From NCBI RefSeq assembly GCF_036492635.1, contig NZ_AP025305.1:310001-374000 (forward strand): 64,000 bases of DNA. The letters run 5' to 3'. The DNA is from Aureibacter tunicatorum (GTDB lineage Bacteria > Bacteroidota > Bacteroidia > Cytophagales > Cyclobacteriaceae). Position 1 is the first letter of the stretch, and the number at the start of each line of letters is the position of its first letter. A model generated the notes under the pieces. The model did not search any database. It was not told the DNA's origin and saw only the letters and a program-made list of their open reading frames with translations. Made by a program: the position numbers and the translations under genes. Shown here one piece after another: positions 51,001-58,948 of this stretch.

Positions 51001-52337
51001 ATACTCATAATATGAATATCCGAACAGGTGAAACTATTGATATGACGGTAGTGACCAATACTGGCAAATCATGGGATAATGAAGCTTACTTGTTGAGAGT
51101 ATGGGCTGATTGGAATTATAATGCAAGCTTGGATCAAGGGGAATTAGTTGCGACAAAGAATATCACAGCTGCAGGAAAAGGCATCGAAGCAACGCATAAT
51201 TTCTCTTTTACTGTTCCTGATAATGCTGCGACAGGAAAAACGATTGCCCTAAGAGTAATGACCAGCGGGACAAGAAATGCTCCTGTAGGAGGAGAATGCG
51301 GACAATTTCATTCAGGTGAAGCGGAAGATTATGGCTTGAATATTTTGGATCAATCGGCAAGCATAATTCCTGATTTTACTGTGGACTATGCTAATCCAGT
51401 AGTAGATACTGAGGTGACTTTCCAAAACTTGACCGCATTTTATAATGGAGTTACTGGAGCGGAGTTCGAATGGACTTTTGAAGGAGGGGAACCAGCTTCT
51501 TATATTGGAGAAACACCACCGGATGTGAAATATAATGCTACAGGATTGTATGACGTAACTTTAAAGGTGACTGGTTCGAATGGCGAAGTGCAGACGATTT
51601 CAAAGTCGAACATGATCCAAGTTAAAAACTATGAGTTATGCACGCCAACTTCAGCTTATTGGGGCTATGGACATATTGGAAATGTGAAGGTTGGAGATAT
51701 TGATTTCAGCAATGGCAATACAAATGTCCATAATGATTTAATGACTAGTCAAAATACTGATATAAATCCTGGTGAAACGCTTAAACTTACGATTACCGCT
51801 AATACTGGTGATTCAGGAGATGGGGATAACATTAGAATCATCGCTTGGGCGGATTGGAATTACAATGGTGAATTTGAAGCGAATGAAATAGTTGCTCAAC
51901 AGGATTTTGCCTCACAAGCTAAAAATGCTGATGAAGTTGTCGAGGTTGATATTACTGCTCCTGAAGATGCTGCTGCGGGAAGAACTGTCGCATTAAGAGT
52001 TGTTGTTCATTATTTGGAGTCCGCTACTATTGACGCTTGTCAAGATTTGGACAGTGGCGAAGTTGAAGATTATGGGCTGAATATCATAGATGAAGATGCT
52101 ATTTTGAGCATTGATAGTTTAAACAGCACCATAAGTGTATATCCTAACCCAACAAACGGATTGTTGAATATTTCTCAGCAAGTTGAAAAGGCTGTGGTTT
52201 ACTCTACTTTAGGTCAGAAAATGCTTGAAGTTGAGAATACTGGAAATTTAGATTTAAATGGTATGGAAAGCGGAGTTTACCTGCTTCAGCTAAGCACAGA
52301 GTCAAGTACTTCAACCTTAAGAGTTGTTTTAAAATAA
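48039..52337 (+). CDS. secreted M43-type metalloprotease with GEVED and PKD repeats and T9SS sorting domain
   Basis: A 1432-residue secreted protein. ATG at 48039 is preferred over one 15 codons upstream because it gives the signal peptide MIKKLHRLWVVLMALLAFNANA. The catalytic domain has HEFGHFLGLRH at 221-231 and the Met-turn Met280 (NFMDYSDN), the pattern of pappalysin-like M43 peptidases. From about residue 450 four GEVED domains (each ending G-E-x-E-D-Y-G-L) alternate with three PKD-like domains (WEWSFPGGEPANFEGQ and similar), repeating about every 745 bases. The last 75 residues are a type A T9SS sorting domain (ISVYPNPTNG, GVYLLQL). It should be exported through SprA and cleaved at the surface. 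Confidence 0.93.
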   Translation: MIKKLHRLWVVLMALLAFNANAQIIDRAPNPCRAEDHVHEQRSSSRQMADEAPWYPQEGKFIIPVVFHVFGNDFDGLTLSVDKVEDALVATNEDFQGLRADFQTVAAAFQNIKEGMNVEFRLAKLDPEGNPTTGVTYHPEMSGFGNGSGYDAEIQKVAWDNAKYMNVYIMHDLYNDGDTYNSGVAWLPDMGMTEANIARVVHNGKYVGSNTNENFRSVLTHEFGHFLGLRHTFNGGCSEFNNDDGVEDTPKQDDTSKNMYRNTGSYINCNGKEVNRHNFMDYSDNYAMFTRGQVGRMTGSSFGLRHPARITLWQQQNLEDTGVADDFNLGPHVTYETSLFEEKFINNGEIESSIAISAQENAQFAITGDLQEGVHYSITNVPAGLTANINVISSTQASISLQGIATSHTVADNVSDMTLTFLDAAFVGGVAGLYNPSNSSLSVSFNDPYTSYCIPSTQYGAFYSHIVSVQMNNITSTSGNTEYSDYTDTYATSARPGETVPVTIITNKGSSGDNDQNYIRVWADWNGNFVYESDELITTHNYVIGNVVDADGNFTYQLNLNVPDDAVEGKIGVRVMVHYFENGSTDGQEPCANYETGEVEDYGLNIIPKDAPFEANFTFGPKEVIFADPVSFSDLSTTPEGVTITKWEWSFPGGEPANFEGQVPPPVYYSEVGTYDATLKVTNSNGEVKEITKEDEIIVKFEYCEPYVRYGGYTGITNVSIGEINNETDRYAGSNNYFDAQETVVNTGESYPLTITLNKGASGDVDSNRIQIWIDWNYNSAYDDDELIDSHVYKVGDSDAEGNYTFSTNIAVPFDARIEKVGMRILVHYVQNSEGDTACGTIDSGESEDYGLVIQKGDKQALVDFKADDIAPVINTPIYFTDLTSVSNANLSITNWSWTFDGGQPASASGQTPPAVRYAEPGEYNVSLEVTLSDGTIEKVEKSAYVNAQYKLCDIEGEIWDFLHVTKVEFGSVSNTSESTNINKNYMDTHNMNIRTGETIDMTVVTNTGKSWDNEAYLLRVWADWNYNASLDQGELVATKNITAAGKGIEATHNFSFTVPDNAATGKTIALRVMTSGTRNAPVGGECGQFHSGEAEDYGLNILDQSASIIPDFTVDYANPVVDTEVTFQNLTAFYNGVTGAEFEWTFEGGEPASYIGETPPDVKYNATGLYDVTLKVTGSNGEVQTISKSNMIQVKNYELCTPTSAYWGYGHIGNVKVGDIDFSNGNTNVHNDLMTSQNTDINPGETLKLTITANTGDSGDGDNIRIIAWADWNYNGEFEANEIVAQQDFASQAKNADEVVEVDITAPEDAAAGRTVALRVVVHYLESATIDACQDLDSGEVEDYGLNIIDEDAILSIDSLNSTISVYPNPTNGLLNISQQVEKAVVYSTLGQKMLEVENTGNLDLNGMESGVYLLQLSTESSTSTLRVVLK

Positions 52338-52346
52338 TTAAAAATT

Positions 52347-52376
52347 AGAGGCTGTCGATATCGACAGCCTCTTTTA
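52347..52376. terminator. bidirectional terminator between protease and sigma factor
   Basis: A perfect 26-base palindrome with arms AGAGGCTGTCGAT and ATCGACAGCCTCT (52347-52372), T residues to the right and A residues to the left. Confidence 0.88.
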
Positions 52377-52377
52377 T

Positions 52378-52890
52378 TTATATCTTATTTTCGTAGTTTT
52401 TCAGCATATCTTTTAGATCTTTTCTAGCAATGTGTATTCTGTTTTTCACGGTTCCTATTGGAATATCAAGTTTATCAGCTATTTCATGATATTTGAATCC
52501 TCTGAAGTGCATCATGAAGGGAACTCTATAGTTTTCATCCAGTTTTGATATCGCTGTATTGATATCTCTCATTGCGAATTCCGTGTAAGCTGAATTTTCT
52601 GTTGTGTTGCTGGTGGAATTGATGTAATGAAGGTTATCAGTCGTATCAATGAAGGTGTTTCTTCTCACCATTCTTTGATAATTGGTGATGAAGGTGTTCT
52701 TCATGATAGTGTAAAGCCAAGCTTTCAGGTTCGTTCCTTCAGTGAATTTCTCTCTGTTGTTAAAAGCCTTTAATACAGTTTCTTGCATTAAATCATTGGC
52801 GTCTTCCACATCTTTTGTTAGTCGCAAAGCAAACGGCTTCAAAGAAGTCGAAAGCTTGTTAATGCACTGACTAAATTCTAATCCTGTCAT
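52378..52890 (-). CDS. ECF-type RNA polymerase sigma factor
   Basis: A 170-residue sigma-70 of the extracytoplasmic-function class, containing only regions 2 and 4. Region 2 is DANDLMQETVLKAFNNREKF with NLKAWLYTIMKNTF (about 23-75). Region 4 is YRVPFMMHFRGFKYHEIADKL plus GTVKNRIHIARKDL (about 118-163), the -35 recognition helix. No anti-sigma or membrane sensor gene is next to it; the neighbour on one side is a convergent protease gene. Its target genes cannot be deduced. Confidence 0.94.
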   Translation of the reverse strand: MTGLEFSQCINKLSTSLKPFALRLTKDVEDANDLMQETVLKAFNNREKFTEGTNLKAWLYTIMKNTFITNYQRMVRRNTFIDTTDNLHYINSTSNTTENSAYTEFAMRDINTAISKLDENYRVPFMMHFRGFKYHEIADKLDIPIGTVKNRIHIARKDLKDMLKNYENKI

Positions 52891-53202
52891 AATTTGAGTT
52901 TTTGAATTGTAGAATTATTTCATTTCGTAGATTTAGCTATCCGTTGCGTGCTGTTGTTGCTATTTAATAGTGTTTTACTAATAAGCTACATGTATTTATA
53001 AAGGCTTAATGCTGGTAATTGTTTGAGTTATTCGACAAATAGGTCGATTTTCTGAAAATAGGATTGATGCTGAATTGAAAGGCGTTGGTGATTTTTGTAA
53101 ATCTAAAATCGGACTAAGAAGCTCAGAATATTTGTTTTAAACTTTTGTTTAAGCACATGCGTCATTTTTTCTATATTTACATAGTAAATAGATACTACCG
53201 AC
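52891..53202. other. divergent promoter region between sigma factor and trkA
   Basis: 312 bases without a gene. A small dyad TCGAC-aaatag-GTCGA is at 53032-53047, and TATATTTA at 53172-53179 could be a relaxed -7 box for trkA, though its nearest TTTG (53144-53147) is 24 bases away, longer than usual. No further structure stands out. Confidence 0.45.
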
Positions 53203-54543
53203 ATGCATATTATTATTGCTGGGGCGGGAGAAGTGGGCTTTCACCTCGCTAAATTGCTCGCTCATGAACAGCACGACATAGTTTTAATAGATACTAACAA
53301 GGATAGATTGCAGTATGTGGCTAATCAGCTTGACATTGCAACTATACATGGGAATTCGACTTCCTTTAAAATATTGCTGGAAGCTTACATCCAAGACACG
53401 GATTTGTTGATTTGTGTAACTCCTGCTGAAGAGACTAATCTTACGACAGCCATGATTGGCAAGAAGCTCGGCGCTAAGAAAACAATTGCCAGAATTAGCA
53501 ACTTGGAGTTTCTTTTCGATAAGGAAGTCCTTGATTTGAGTAAAATGGGAGTGGACTCATTGATCTCTCCAGAGTCGCTGGCTGCCAGAGAAATTAAAAG
53601 GCTATTGCGCGAAACAGCATTGACAGATACTTTCGAGTTTGATAGAGGGTTATTGTCCTTAATTGGAATTAATGTTGATCGGGGAGATGCGTTGGAAAAC
53701 TTGAGCCTTCGCGAAACGGCAAAGTTGAATCCTGAAAGGGATTTTGTAATCGCAGCCATTTTAAGAAATGATAAGACAATTGTTCCCAATGGAGACACGC
53801 AGATTTTGGCCAATGATCATGTGTATTTTATCGCTGAGCCAAAGGGAGTTGATCGTGTCTTTGAGTTTAAAAGCAGAAAAGGAGGAAAGCTCAAGAATTT
53901 GATGATCTTGGGAGGAAGTCGCACAGGCATAAATGCGGCGAAGAAACTAAGCAAAAAATATCGAATCAAGTTGGTGGAAAAAGACAGGGATAAATGTTTT
54001 AAGCTTGCAGATGAACTTGAGGAGATTTTGGTAATTCACGGAAATGCGAATGATGTTGAATTGTTGAAGCAGGAAGGCATTGAGGATATTGATGTATTCA
54101 TTGCGGTTACTGGCAATTCCGAGACAAATATCATTTCATGTTTGTTGGCTAAAAAGTGCGGTGTGAAAAAGACCATAGCGATGGTGGAAAATGTTGACTA
54201 TTTCCATTTATCTCAGCAAATAGGTGTGGACACTTTGATTAACAAGAAGTTGATTGCTGCCAATTTTATAAGTAGATATGTGAGGAAAGGCAATATTTTA
54301 TCTATTGCAGGTATTCACGGACTCGATGCTGAGGTTCTGGAGTTTGAGATAAGCGACGATTCTACTTTGGTGGATATACAAATTAGGTATATAAGCTTTC
54401 CTAAGGATACAATCATTGGAGGGGTGATTCGAGGCAATCGGGGTTATTCTATTTCTGGAGATTTTAAATTTCAGATAAAGGATAGAGTGATCGTATTGGC
54501 CAAAACATCTTCGATTAAAGAAATTTCGAAAATTTTTTCATAG
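53203..54543 (+). CDS. trkA: Trk potassium uptake regulator TrkA
   Basis: A 446-residue peripheral cytoplasmic protein with duplicated RCK modules. Each module has a Rossmann NAD-binding half (AGAGEVGFHLAKLL with the acidic end VLID, and LGGSRTGINAAKKL later) and a TrkA-C half. It binds NAD or ATP and gates the TrkH channel. The gene is followed after 3 bases by trkH, so the pair is translated from one message. Confidence 0.95.
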   Translation: MHIIIAGAGEVGFHLAKLLAHEQHDIVLIDTNKDRLQYVANQLDIATIHGNSTSFKILLEAYIQDTDLLICVTPAEETNLTTAMIGKKLGAKKTIARISNLEFLFDKEVLDLSKMGVDSLISPESLAAREIKRLLRETALTDTFEFDRGLLSLIGINVDRGDALENLSLRETAKLNPERDFVIAAILRNDKTIVPNGDTQILANDHVYFIAEPKGVDRVFEFKSRKGGKLKNLMILGGSRTGINAAKKLSKKYRIKLVEKDRDKCFKLADELEEILVIHGNANDVELLKQEGIEDIDVFIAVTGNSETNIISCLLAKKCGVKKTIAMVENVDYFHLSQQIGVDTLINKKLIAANFISRYVRKGNILSIAGIHGLDAEVLEFEISDDSTLVDIQIRYISFPKDTIIGGVIRGNRGYSISGDFKFQIKDRVIVLAKTSSIKEISKIFS

Positions 54544-54546
54544 CGT

Positions 54547-56007
54547 ATGAGATTAAATTTACCTGCTATTGCTCACATTTTGGGATTGTTGTTGATTATC
54601 AACAGCCTTTTTATGGGAATCTGCATTCCTTTTTCTTTAGCACATAATGATGGATCTTGGAGAAGCTTGTTGATGGCGGCAAGCATCACATTGTTGGTGG
54701 GAGGACTTACTTTTTTTAGCACTAATCGTATTCAAAAAAGAGACATCCGAAAGAAAGATGGTTATGTAATAGTTTCTGTTGGATGGATTGTGATGTCCTT
54801 GTTTGCAACATTGCCCTATATGCTGGAAGGTTCAATCCCGAATATCACTGATGCATTTTTCGAAACAGTGTCAGGCTATACCACCACAGGCGCTTCTATT
54901 TTGAATGACATTGAGTCTGTTCCTATTGGAATATTGACTTGGAGGAGTATGACACAATGGATCGGTGGAATGGGTATCATTGTTCTTACAGTTGCTATAG
55001 TGCCCCTTTTAGGCATGGGGGGAATTCAGCTTTTTTCCGCGGAGTCGCCAGGGCTTAGTCCGGATAAGCTCAAGCCAAGAATAGCGGATACAGCCAAAAG
55101 GCTCTGGGGGATTTATATGGGCTTGACTATGATAGAAACATTGCTGTTAATGTTGGCAGGAATGACTTTCACAGAGGCATTTAACCATAGTTTGACTACA
55201 ATGGCCACTGGAGGTTTTTCAACTAAGCAGGATAGTGTGGCGTATTATGATAGCCCAATGATACAATACATTATTATTGTCTTCATGTTTTTTGCTGGAA
55301 CAAATTTCTCAATTACTTATATGGCTTTGCATAGACAATTCAAAAAGGTATGGGAAAATGAGGAATTTAGATATTATAGCTTGATCATATTGGCTTGCAC
55401 ACTAATCATTTCTATTATTGTGATTTTTAACAATAATGCCAGCGCTTTGGAAAAGGATTTTAGAGATGTATTGTTTCAAGTCGTTTCCGTAATTACCACT
55501 ACTGGTTTTGTGACAGCGGATTATACTCAGTGGACAACATTTGTCATGATTATTATTTTGATATTGATGTTTGTAGGTGGCTCGGCAGGATCCACAGCGG
55601 GTGGAGTGAAAGTAATCAGGCATGTGATATTATTTAAAAACAGTCTTTTGGAGTTTAGGCGACAATTGCACCCTCATGGGGTTATTCCTGTGAGAATTAA
55701 TAGAAAAGCGATTGAAAGCAATACGACATTCAATGTCTTGGCTTTTATTTTTATCTATTTGATTGTTTTTTCTGTAGGTGTTTTGATTTTAGCAGCTTTA
55801 GGGTTGGATTTTGAAACTTCTGTTGGAGCGTTAGCGACTTCACTTGGCAATATTGGTCCTGGCATTGGCAAGGTTGGTCCTATGGATAACTTCGCTTGGC
55901 TTCCTGATTCGGTAAAGTGGGTGTTGTCTTTCTTTATGCTTTTGGGAAGGCTGGAGCTGTTTACATTGTTGTTGATATTTACTCCTTCATTCTGGAAAGA
56001 ATATTAA
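54547..56007 (+). CDS. trkH: Trk potassium transport protein TrkH
   Basis: A 486-residue inner-membrane potassium channel subunit. Four pore-loop repeats are seen with their filter glycines: VSGYTTTGAS, TTMATGGFST, ITTTGFVTAD and TSLGNIGPGIG. About ten to twelve membrane segments are evident. It works with TrkA just upstream. The stop codon at 56005-56007 lies inside a 30-base palindrome that probably terminates both this transcript and the convergent one. Confidence 0.95.
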   Translation: MRLNLPAIAHILGLLLIINSLFMGICIPFSLAHNDGSWRSLLMAASITLLVGGLTFFSTNRIQKRDIRKKDGYVIVSVGWIVMSLFATLPYMLEGSIPNITDAFFETVSGYTTTGASILNDIESVPIGILTWRSMTQWIGGMGIIVLTVAIVPLLGMGGIQLFSAESPGLSPDKLKPRIADTAKRLWGIYMGLTMIETLLLMLAGMTFTEAFNHSLTTMATGGFSTKQDSVAYYDSPMIQYIIIVFMFFAGTNFSITYMALHRQFKKVWENEEFRYYSLIILACTLIISIIVIFNNNASALEKDFRDVLFQVVSVITTTGFVTADYTQWTTFVMIIILILMFVGGSAGSTAGGVKVIRHVILFKNSLLEFRRQLHPHGVIPVRINRKAIESNTTFNVLAFIFIYLIVFSVGVLILAALGLDFETSVGALATSLGNIGPGIGKVGPMDNFAWLPDSVKWVLSFFMLLGRLELFTLLLIFTPSFWKEY

Positions 56008-56020
56008 TATTCTCTCCAGA
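55991..56020. terminator. palindrome over the trkH stop, likely bidirectional terminator
   Basis: Left arm TCTGGAAAGAATATT and right arm AATATTCTCTCCAGA form a 30-base inverted repeat with one mismatched pair. It overlaps the trkH stop codon and ends 10 bases before the convergent gene's last codon. Confidence 0.6.
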
Positions 56021-56029
56021 AGTTTTCTT

Positions 56030-57838
56030 CTATCCAACCATTAGCGAAGCTGATGGATACTTGTATGTTTTTGTATAACTGCTGGAGCTCAATGCCAGAG
56101 CGAAAGTGAGTATGCCAACTCTCCCAAGGAACATTGAAACAATAAGCACAGTCTTGCTTGTGGAAGTAAGTATTCCTGTGATGCCAGTGCTTAGTCCTAC
56201 AGTGGCAAATGCGGACACTTCCTCAAAAGCTAATTCTAGTATGGATATGTCGGGTTCGAAAATGGATAGAAGAAAGATTGAAATAAATATAATTGTAGCG
56301 GCAAAAAAGAAAATGGATAGAGCCTTGAAAAGAATCTGTTTTGGGATTTCTCTTTTGTTGATTTCTATGCGAGACTTTCCTCTCAATGTGGCAATTGCCG
56401 AAATCATGATTAGGTAAAATGTAGATGTCTTGATACCTCCTCCTACAGATCCTGAGGAAGCTCCAATGAACATTAAGAAAATCATGAACACCAATGTGGA
56501 TTTTTGCAAAGCGGCGAAATCCATGGAATTGAATCCAGCTGTACGAGTGATAACTGATTGGAAGTAGCTGCTTATTATTTTCTCTCCGAAGCTAAGATCG
56601 CTTAGTGTATGATCGTATTCTAGTGAGAAAATAATGATTGTGCCGATGAAAATAAGCATTGCAGATGTGTATACCGCTATTTTGGTGCCTAGTTTCCAGT
56701 CGATCCATGGTTTAGCCAAGCGCTCTCTAAGCTTGCTGGGTGAAAACAAATCTTGAAGTGTGGCAAATCCGATTCCTCCAAGAATTACAGCCAATGATAC
56801 GACAATGTGGAGGCTGTAAGCATTCCTTACCACGCCTTCATATAAATTATTGGAAAAAAGGCTGAACCCGGCATTGCAAAATGCGGATATCGCATGAAAG
56901 ATTGAATAATATATTTTTTGTCCGTCTGAGACAAAGGTGACTTGGTCTCCCCATGTTAAATAAATTAGGATGGCGGCTCCTGCTTCTATGCTTAATGTCA
57001 TTAATACGACTTGCTTCAATAAATTTTTTGCTGAGTATAATGAGTCGCTGCTAAAGTAGTCTTGCATTAAAACTTGCTCTTTTAGACTAATATTTTTACG
57101 AATAAAATAAGCGAAAAATGAAGCGAAAGCTATTAATCCAAGTCCTCCAGCCTGAATTAATAATAGAATAATCACTTGACCTCTGAATGTGAAATAAGTG
57201 GCTGTATCGACTACAATAAGGCCTGTTACACAGACTGCGCTGGTGGAAGTGAATAATGCGTCAATGAATGGCATGCTTCCTTCGACAGTTGTCATGGTAG
57301 GCAGCATCAATACCAAAGCTCCAATGATTATTAAAAGAATAAAGCTTAGAATGAATAATGTTGGAGGTCTTAGATTGAGGTCAGGCAATGACATGCTGGC
57401 CATTACAAATTCATACCCGATGATTGTCAGCAAGTAAATCGCCAGACTGACGCTTTTGAAGATGACAAAATCGTCGAGGTGAAACAATTCGAATATATGT
57501 ATGAGTATGAAGTTGTTGAAAAAAAAGTTGGAGATGCCGTTGAGAATGATCAGAAGTATTAAAAAGGATTCAAATTTATGATCAAGGATATATTGTTTCC
57601 TTTTTATGGCGTAAAACAATTTGGTGATAAATATGATCACAAATATGGTGAAAACATAGTCTAAAAGCTCGATGATTTTTCGGGCCTCTTCCTTGTTTTC
57701 CTTAAAGCCAAAACTGTAGACGAGTATGAATACTCCTGCTAAAGATGTTAAAAACTTTACGATTAGCAATGCATTCTTTACATATCTCTTGCTGTCGTAA
57801 AGTTTTCTATTAAGTCTTTCGTTGAAATGATCAAGCAT
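56030..57838 (-). CDS. KtrB/TrkH-family potassium channel with extra N-terminal membrane helices
   Basis: A 602-residue membrane protein. The ATG at 57838 is favoured over a TTG at 57844 since it overlaps the stop of the upstream kinase gene by 8 bases (ATGCTTGA), a coupling arrangement. Residues about 20-150 add roughly four membrane helices ahead of the core. The core (about 155-600) has four pore loops: TSTSAVCVTGL, ISAFCNAGFSLF, VITRTAGFNSM and SAFATVGLSTG. It lacks an adjacent TrkA/KtrA subunit and may borrow the TrkA at 53203. Its pairing with a lipopolysaccharide sugar kinase is unexplained. Confidence 0.88.
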   Translation of the reverse strand: MLDHFNERLNRKLYDSKRYVKNALLIVKFLTSLAGVFILVYSFGFKENKEEARKIIELLDYVFTIFVIIFITKLFYAIKRKQYILDHKFESFLILLIILNGISNFFFNNFILIHIFELFHLDDFVIFKSVSLAIYLLTIIGYEFVMASMSLPDLNLRPPTLFILSFILLIIIGALVLMLPTMTTVEGSMPFIDALFTSTSAVCVTGLIVVDTATYFTFRGQVIILLLIQAGGLGLIAFASFFAYFIRKNISLKEQVLMQDYFSSDSLYSAKNLLKQVVLMTLSIEAGAAILIYLTWGDQVTFVSDGQKIYYSIFHAISAFCNAGFSLFSNNLYEGVVRNAYSLHIVVSLAVILGGIGFATLQDLFSPSKLRERLAKPWIDWKLGTKIAVYTSAMLIFIGTIIIFSLEYDHTLSDLSFGEKIISSYFQSVITRTAGFNSMDFAALQKSTLVFMIFLMFIGASSGSVGGGIKTSTFYLIMISAIATLRGKSRIEINKREIPKQILFKALSIFFFAATIIFISIFLLSIFEPDISILELAFEEVSAFATVGLSTGITGILTSTSKTVLIVSMFLGRVGILTFALALSSSSYTKTYKYPSASLMVG

Positions 57839-58832
57839 TCTCAAGTAAGTTGTTTCTTTCAGCTTCTTTCAGAAGCCTTTCTTTGTCAATAGGAACAACG
57901 CCTAAATGTTCGCAGACTAAGCCTCCTCCTAAATTCGAGAGTCCCGCTATGAATTTTAAAGGCAAGTTCAACGCCAAGCATAGTGAGGCAATGCTGATAA
58001 CTGTATCGCCGGCGCCTGACACATCAGAGATGTCTCTAATATGAGCAGGAATATGGTGATTTTTTGATCCATTGTCAATATATACACCTTTTTCTGATAA
58101 AGTAATCAGAGCGGAATCTGCTTGAAGGTGAGAAAGCAATTTATCCACTGCGTATTTTAGTTCATCCGCTTCATCAGGATTGAAGTCTATTTTCAAGCCT
58201 TCTTTGATTTCTTTCAAGTTCGGCTTGAATAAAGTAACTCCATGATAGTCAAGGAAATTTCGCTTTTTAGGATCCACTACAGTAGGAATTCTTTTCTCAT
58301 TAGCCCAAGAAACTACTTTTTTGATGACATTTTTGTTTAATACGCCTTTGTCATAATCTTCAAAAATGATGACATCAATATTTTCCATCAATGGATATAT
58401 ACGTTTCAGCAATTGGGATTCTTCTTCTTCAGATAGAGGTTTGTCAGTTTCAGAATCTATTCTAAGCAGTTGTTGAGAGCCTGAAAGGACTCTTTCCTTG
58501 AGTGTCGTAACTCTATTGTCGCTGGAAACAATGCCTTCAGCGGATATTTGTTTTCTATTTAACAAGTCGAAAAAAGTGTCTCCGTCAACATCTTTGCCTA
58601 TGATTGAGCAAAGGATTGGAGTTGCTCCAAGGGATTGGATGTTTTTCGCGACATTTGCAGCTCCACCCATCCTAACTTCTTTTTTCCTGACATTGACTAC
58701 AGGCACTGGAGCTTCTGGCGAAATTCGGTCTACACTACCCCATACATATGAGTCTATCATTACATCTCCGATGATCAAGACTCTCATTTGGTTGAAAGCT
58801 TCGCCAATTTGTTCTATATTCTCAAAATTCAT
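57831..58832 (-). CDS. rfaE1: D-glycero-beta-D-manno-heptose 7-phosphate kinase (PfkB family)
   Basis: A 333-residue PfkB-type carbohydrate kinase. ATG at 58832 is chosen over a start 28 codons upstream, as the added residues do not fit the fold. MRVLIIGDVMIDSYVWGSVDRISPEAPVPVV (about 16-46) and GGAANVA (56-62) are typical of the HldE/RfaE kinase half, as is GSQQLLRIDSE. The catalytic base is Asp276 in GAGDT. It phosphorylates heptose 7-phosphate at C1 for the ADP-heptose of lipopolysaccharide core. The separate adenylyltransferase domain is absent, so this is the single-domain form (HldA). It overlaps the potassium channel start by 8 bases. Confidence 0.88.
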   Translation of the reverse strand: MNFENIEQIGEAFNQMRVLIIGDVMIDSYVWGSVDRISPEAPVPVVNVRKKEVRMGGAANVAKNIQSLGATPILCSIIGKDVDGDTFFDLLNRKQISAEGIVSSDNRVTTLKERVLSGSQQLLRIDSETDKPLSEEEESQLLKRIYPLMENIDVIIFEDYDKGVLNKNVIKKVVSWANEKRIPTVVDPKKRNFLDYHGVTLFKPNLKEIKEGLKIDFNPDEADELKYAVDKLLSHLQADSALITLSEKGVYIDNGSKNHHIPAHIRDISDVSGAGDTVISIASLCLALNLPLKFIAGLSNLGGGLVCEHLGVVPIDKERLLKEAERNNLLENA

Positions 58833-58948
58833 ATGTTGCAACTTTTTTGAAAAAATCCGACGCAAATGTACAAAATGAAAATGACGATTTACGAAAAATG
58901 GATCGCAAATCGTCATTTGATTATGATATGGAAATATTATTACTTGGC

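Noticed and set aside
49390-52110. Regularly spaced DNA repeats, considered as a CRISPR-like or satellite array
   Set aside because: They are in-frame protein domain repeats (GEVED/PKD) of about 745 bases with substantial divergence.
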